Source of the DNA: an uncultured Lachnospiraceae bacterium
Lineage (GTDB): Bacteria; Bacillota; Clostridia; Lachnospirales; Lachnospiraceae
Length of the DNA: 7,075 nucleotides
Assembly (NCBI GenBank): GCA_902766845.1
Contig: CACXFD010000043.1
Coordinates: forward strand, 1 to 7,075
Reading direction: 5' to 3'
The position numbers and the translations under genes are program-made. A model generated the notes under the pieces. That model was not told the origin of the DNA. It worked only from the letters and a program-made list of their open reading frames with translations, and did not search any database. This document shows, piece after piece, positions 5,530-7,075 of the stretch. How positions within the stretch are numbered: the stretch's first letter is position 1; each line of letters opens with the position of its first letter.

Positions 5530-6435
5530 TTACGAAAGCACCTTCAGCAGCTTCTGGTTGACCCGGTTCGTCACTTCCAGATAATAAGCCAGCTCGGCGC
5601 TCGTCAGATCGCTGTCCCCGATCTTCTCGAATTTCTGCACGGCATCGGTATACTGGGACATCAGGCTCATATAGTCGCCCATCATCGAAGCCGCGTCCGC
5701 CGGATCGGCCGATCTGTACTTCTCCATAAAGGCGATATACCGGTCCATGAATGCTTCGTAAGAATCGATCGCTTCTTTGATCTCCGGTCGGATACGATCC
5801 TGCGGTGCTTCCGTAGGTGCCTGCGTCGGCGCCTCGGTCGGCGGTTGCGTCGGCGCCTCGGTCGGTGCCTGTGTGGGAGCCTGTGTCGGTGCCTGTGTGG
5901 GAGCCTGTGTCGGGGCCTGTGTCTCGGCCTTCGCGGGAGTCCGTTCGGGAGCCCTTGTCTCAGACTGTGGCGACGTTTCGGAAGATGCCGTAGAGGCCGG
6001 CTTCGTTTCCTGTCGGGGTGCCTGCGTATGCGGCTGTGTCGATGCTTTCGTCGGAGCCGCCGTTGACGCAGCCCCGGTCGCTTTCGGCGTCTCCTCAGGC
6101 GTCCCGGCATGCGCCTCCGTCTGTGCCTGCGTCCGGACCGGCGTTGTCTGCCGGTTTCCGCAGGATCCGATCCGATGGCAGCCTGCGAAGAGTAGGACGA
6201 TCACGATGACCCAGAACCACCACCGCTTCCACAACGGCGGCTTGGGCGGCAGTGCCCGGTTCGCGTAAACGACCGGCTGCGGCGAAGACGCCTGCTGAAG
6301 CGTATCCGCTCCCGGCACCGGCTGCGGGGCCGGCTGCCCATGGCCGGGATCGCCGGCTTCGACCGGTGTGCCGCAGACCGGACAGAACTTTGTCCCGTCC
6401 GCAAGACGTGTTCCACATTCCGTACAATATGCCAT
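5530..6435 (-). CDS. Zinc-ribbon, single-span membrane protein with Thr/Pro-rich repeat stalk and C-terminal helical domain
   Basis: Function is unknown. The 301 residues fall into clear blocks. Residues 4-21 are a zinc ribbon (CTEC at 4-7, CPVC at 18-21). A Pro/Gln-rich stretch runs to about 65. One hydrophobic span lies at about 72-86, preceded by KRWW. A long low-complexity Thr/Ala/Pro/Gln stalk follows (about 97-211), with ten TQAP-type units at 172-211. Last is a helical domain at about 215-301, rich in Tyr, Met and acidic residues (DSYEAFMDRYIAFMEKY, LAYYLEVTNRVNQKLL). The C-terminal block resembles DUF6591-type domains of clostridial lipoproteins and zinc-ribbon proteins, from memory only. 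Positive charge before the span predicts the zinc ribbon inside and the stalk plus C-terminal domain outside. The start at 6433-6435 is chosen because AAAGGAG (6444-6450) lies 8 nt upstream. An in-frame ATG at 6478-6480 has a purine run too close to it and would add 15 non-conserved-looking residues. The gene follows the HTH-like gene by 72 nt and is probably in its operon. Confidence 0.88.
   Translation of the reverse strand: MAYCTECGTRLADGTKFCPVCGTPVEAGDPGHGQPAPQPVPGADTLQQASSPQPVVYANRALPPKPPLWKRWWFWVIVIVLLFAGCHRIGSCGNRQTTPVRTQAQTEAHAGTPEETPKATGAASTAAPTKASTQPHTQAPRQETKPASTASSETSPQSETRAPERTPAKAETQAPTQAPTQAPTQAPTQAPTEAPTQPPTEAPTQAPTEAPQDRIRPEIKEAIDSYEAFMDRYIAFMEKYRSADPADAASMMGDYMSLMSQYTDAVQKFEKIGDSDLTSAELAYYLEVTNRVNQKLLKVLS
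5803..5922 (-). repeat. Ten 12-nt tandem repeats coding TQAP-type units
   Basis: The stretch encodes ten four-residue units (five TQAP, then TEAP, TQPP, TEAP, TQAP, TEAP). At the DNA level there is a 24-nt higher-order period. The 24 bases at 5862-5885 are repeated exactly at 5886-5909, and another near-copy pair occurs at about 5822-5842 and 5846-5866. Exact copies side by side suggest recent duplication. Gain or loss of units would keep the reading frame and change only stalk length. Confidence 0.9.
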
Positions 6436-6507
6436 CTGCTCTTCTCCTTTGTCCTGCGCCGGCTGTGCAGAGCCGGTCATTCCTCTCGGTTTTATATTTG
6501 ATCGAAT

Positions 6508-6996
6508 CTATTCCGCCGTTTCCCGGCCTCCTCCCGTACCTGCGGTCTGCAGCGGCTGCTGGCCGCACGTCCGGAGCAGTTCATCGACGGCTTCGATCTC
6601 ATACATGCGGTTTCCGATCGCGGCGATCAGCACCGCGTCACGGGGGATTCGCGGATGGAGCGGCGCCATCCCGTACAGCGTAAGCGCTTCATCGGTCTCC
6701 TTCACGGAGAAGGCGGCCGCGAGGCACAGCCGCAGGATCACGTCTCGCCGGCGCGTATGCTTTTCTCCGGAGATCAGTTTATAGCCGTAATTCTCCGGGA
6801 TGTCCGCGCGCAGGAACAGCGTCTGCTGCAGGATCCCCTTCTCTTTGCATCTCATCCGCATATACTGCGCAAAAGGCCGCGGACCCGCATACATCGCCTC
6901 CGATTCCCGCCTCAGGAACGCGGCCAGCTCCTCGGCCCGGAGCCGCGATAGATCCCGCTCCAGCCGTTCGGTTGTCTGCTCGTACGTCTCCTCCAT
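6508..6996 (-). CDS. Helix-turn-helix-like protein of unknown function (XRE-like core)
   Basis: The 162-residue protein starts with a charged, probably helical N-terminal segment (1-35). A compact helical core follows at about 40-105 (PFAQYMRMRCKEKGI, LFLRADIPENYGYKLISGEK, TRRRDVILRLCLAAAFSVKE), which has the spacing of an XRE-type helix-turn-helix. A conserved-looking tail comes next (LTLYGMAPLHPRIPRDAVLIAAI, cited as landmark residues 105-127), then a variable Gly/Thr end. I recall small clostridial proteins with this layout (YGY, G-K-x-x-R-R-D/K-x-x-L-x-L, L-Y-P-R-x-x-R-D-A) next to Ser/Thr kinase or zinc-ribbon genes. Whether it binds DNA or a protein partner is not established here. The start at 6994-6996 is preferred because AGGAG lies about 11 nt upstream. 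An upstream in-frame ATG at 7024-7026 would add 10 residues with poor ribosome-site spacing. The gene lies 72 nt before the zinc-ribbon membrane gene, and its own promoter is not visible in the 49-79 bases upstream, so the operon may begin outside the window. Confidence 0.72.
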   Translation of the reverse strand: MEETYEQTTERLERDLSRLRAEELAAFLRRESEAMYAGPRPFAQYMRMRCKEKGILQQTLFLRADIPENYGYKLISGEKHTRRRDVILRLCLAAAFSVKETDEALTLYGMAPLHPRIPRDAVLIAAIGNRMYEIEAVDELLRTCGQQPLQTAGTGGGRETAE

Positions 6997-7075
6997 CGGG
7001 TCCCCGCTCCTGTCCGCTTTCAGCATACCAGACAGCGGCGTCCTCCGTTCCCCCCGCTCCGGTGGTAACGAAGCC

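Noticed and set aside
5803..5922. Short regularly spaced repeats considered as a CRISPR array
   Set aside because: The units are contiguous 12-mers with no spacers, lie in frame within a coding sequence, and have no cas genes nearby.
5777..6268. Plus-strand frame with a striking GACVGACV repeat
   Set aside because: It is the antisense reading of the TQAP repeat. The minus-strand frame has a good ribosome site, zinc ribbon and membrane span.
6436..6507. TATAAA-like sequence before the zinc-ribbon gene as a promoter
   Set aside because: No acceptable -35 box is seen at 16-18 nt, so co-transcription with the upstream HTH-like gene is the simpler reading.

Overview
All genes in this window are read on the minus strand, so transcription runs from high to low coordinates. 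The GC content is high. The gene content points to a Gram-positive (Bacillota) genome of class Clostridia. The evidence is a T-box leader in front of pheST, a PheS with the CxxC...CxxC insert common in Gram-positive enzymes, and a PolA N-terminus with the wording I associate with Lachnospiraceae-type enzymes (for example YKGTRKPMPQEL and GDSSDNIPGVPGIGEKTA). The closest affiliation is inferred from memory of these families, not from a search.

Reading in the direction of transcription, the window opens at the right edge with a two-gene accessory pair. The first (6508-6996) is a 162-aa helix-turn-helix-like protein of a type I associate with clostridial Ser/Thr-kinase/zinc-ribbon neighbourhoods. 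The second (5530-6435) is a 301-aa protein with a cytoplasmic zinc ribbon, one membrane span, a Thr/Pro-rich stalk with ten TQAP-type repeats, and a small helical C-terminal domain predicted to lie outside the cell. This pair is the least described part of the window.

Next is a complete phenylalanyl-tRNA synthetase operon. It has a near-consensus promoter (5475-5503), a T-box leader with a UUC (Phe) specifier codon and a UGGU acceptor-end bulge, mutually exclusive antiterminator and terminator hairpins (terminator 5207-5241), a structured spacer, pheS (4079-5098) and pheT (1643-4063). A terminator-like hairpin follows pheT (1584-1613). Uncharged tRNA-Phe should increase pheST expression through the T-box.

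The last transcript starts from another strong promoter (1514-1542). It encodes a 111-aa zinc-finger (zf-HC2, anti-sigma-like) membrane protein with no sigma-factor gene beside it, and then polA, whose first 340 codons are present before the window edge. The housekeeping genes look ordinary. The points of interest are the orphan zf-HC2 protein ahead of polA, its unusual leader, the structured segment between the T-box terminator and pheS, and the HTH/zinc-ribbon pair.
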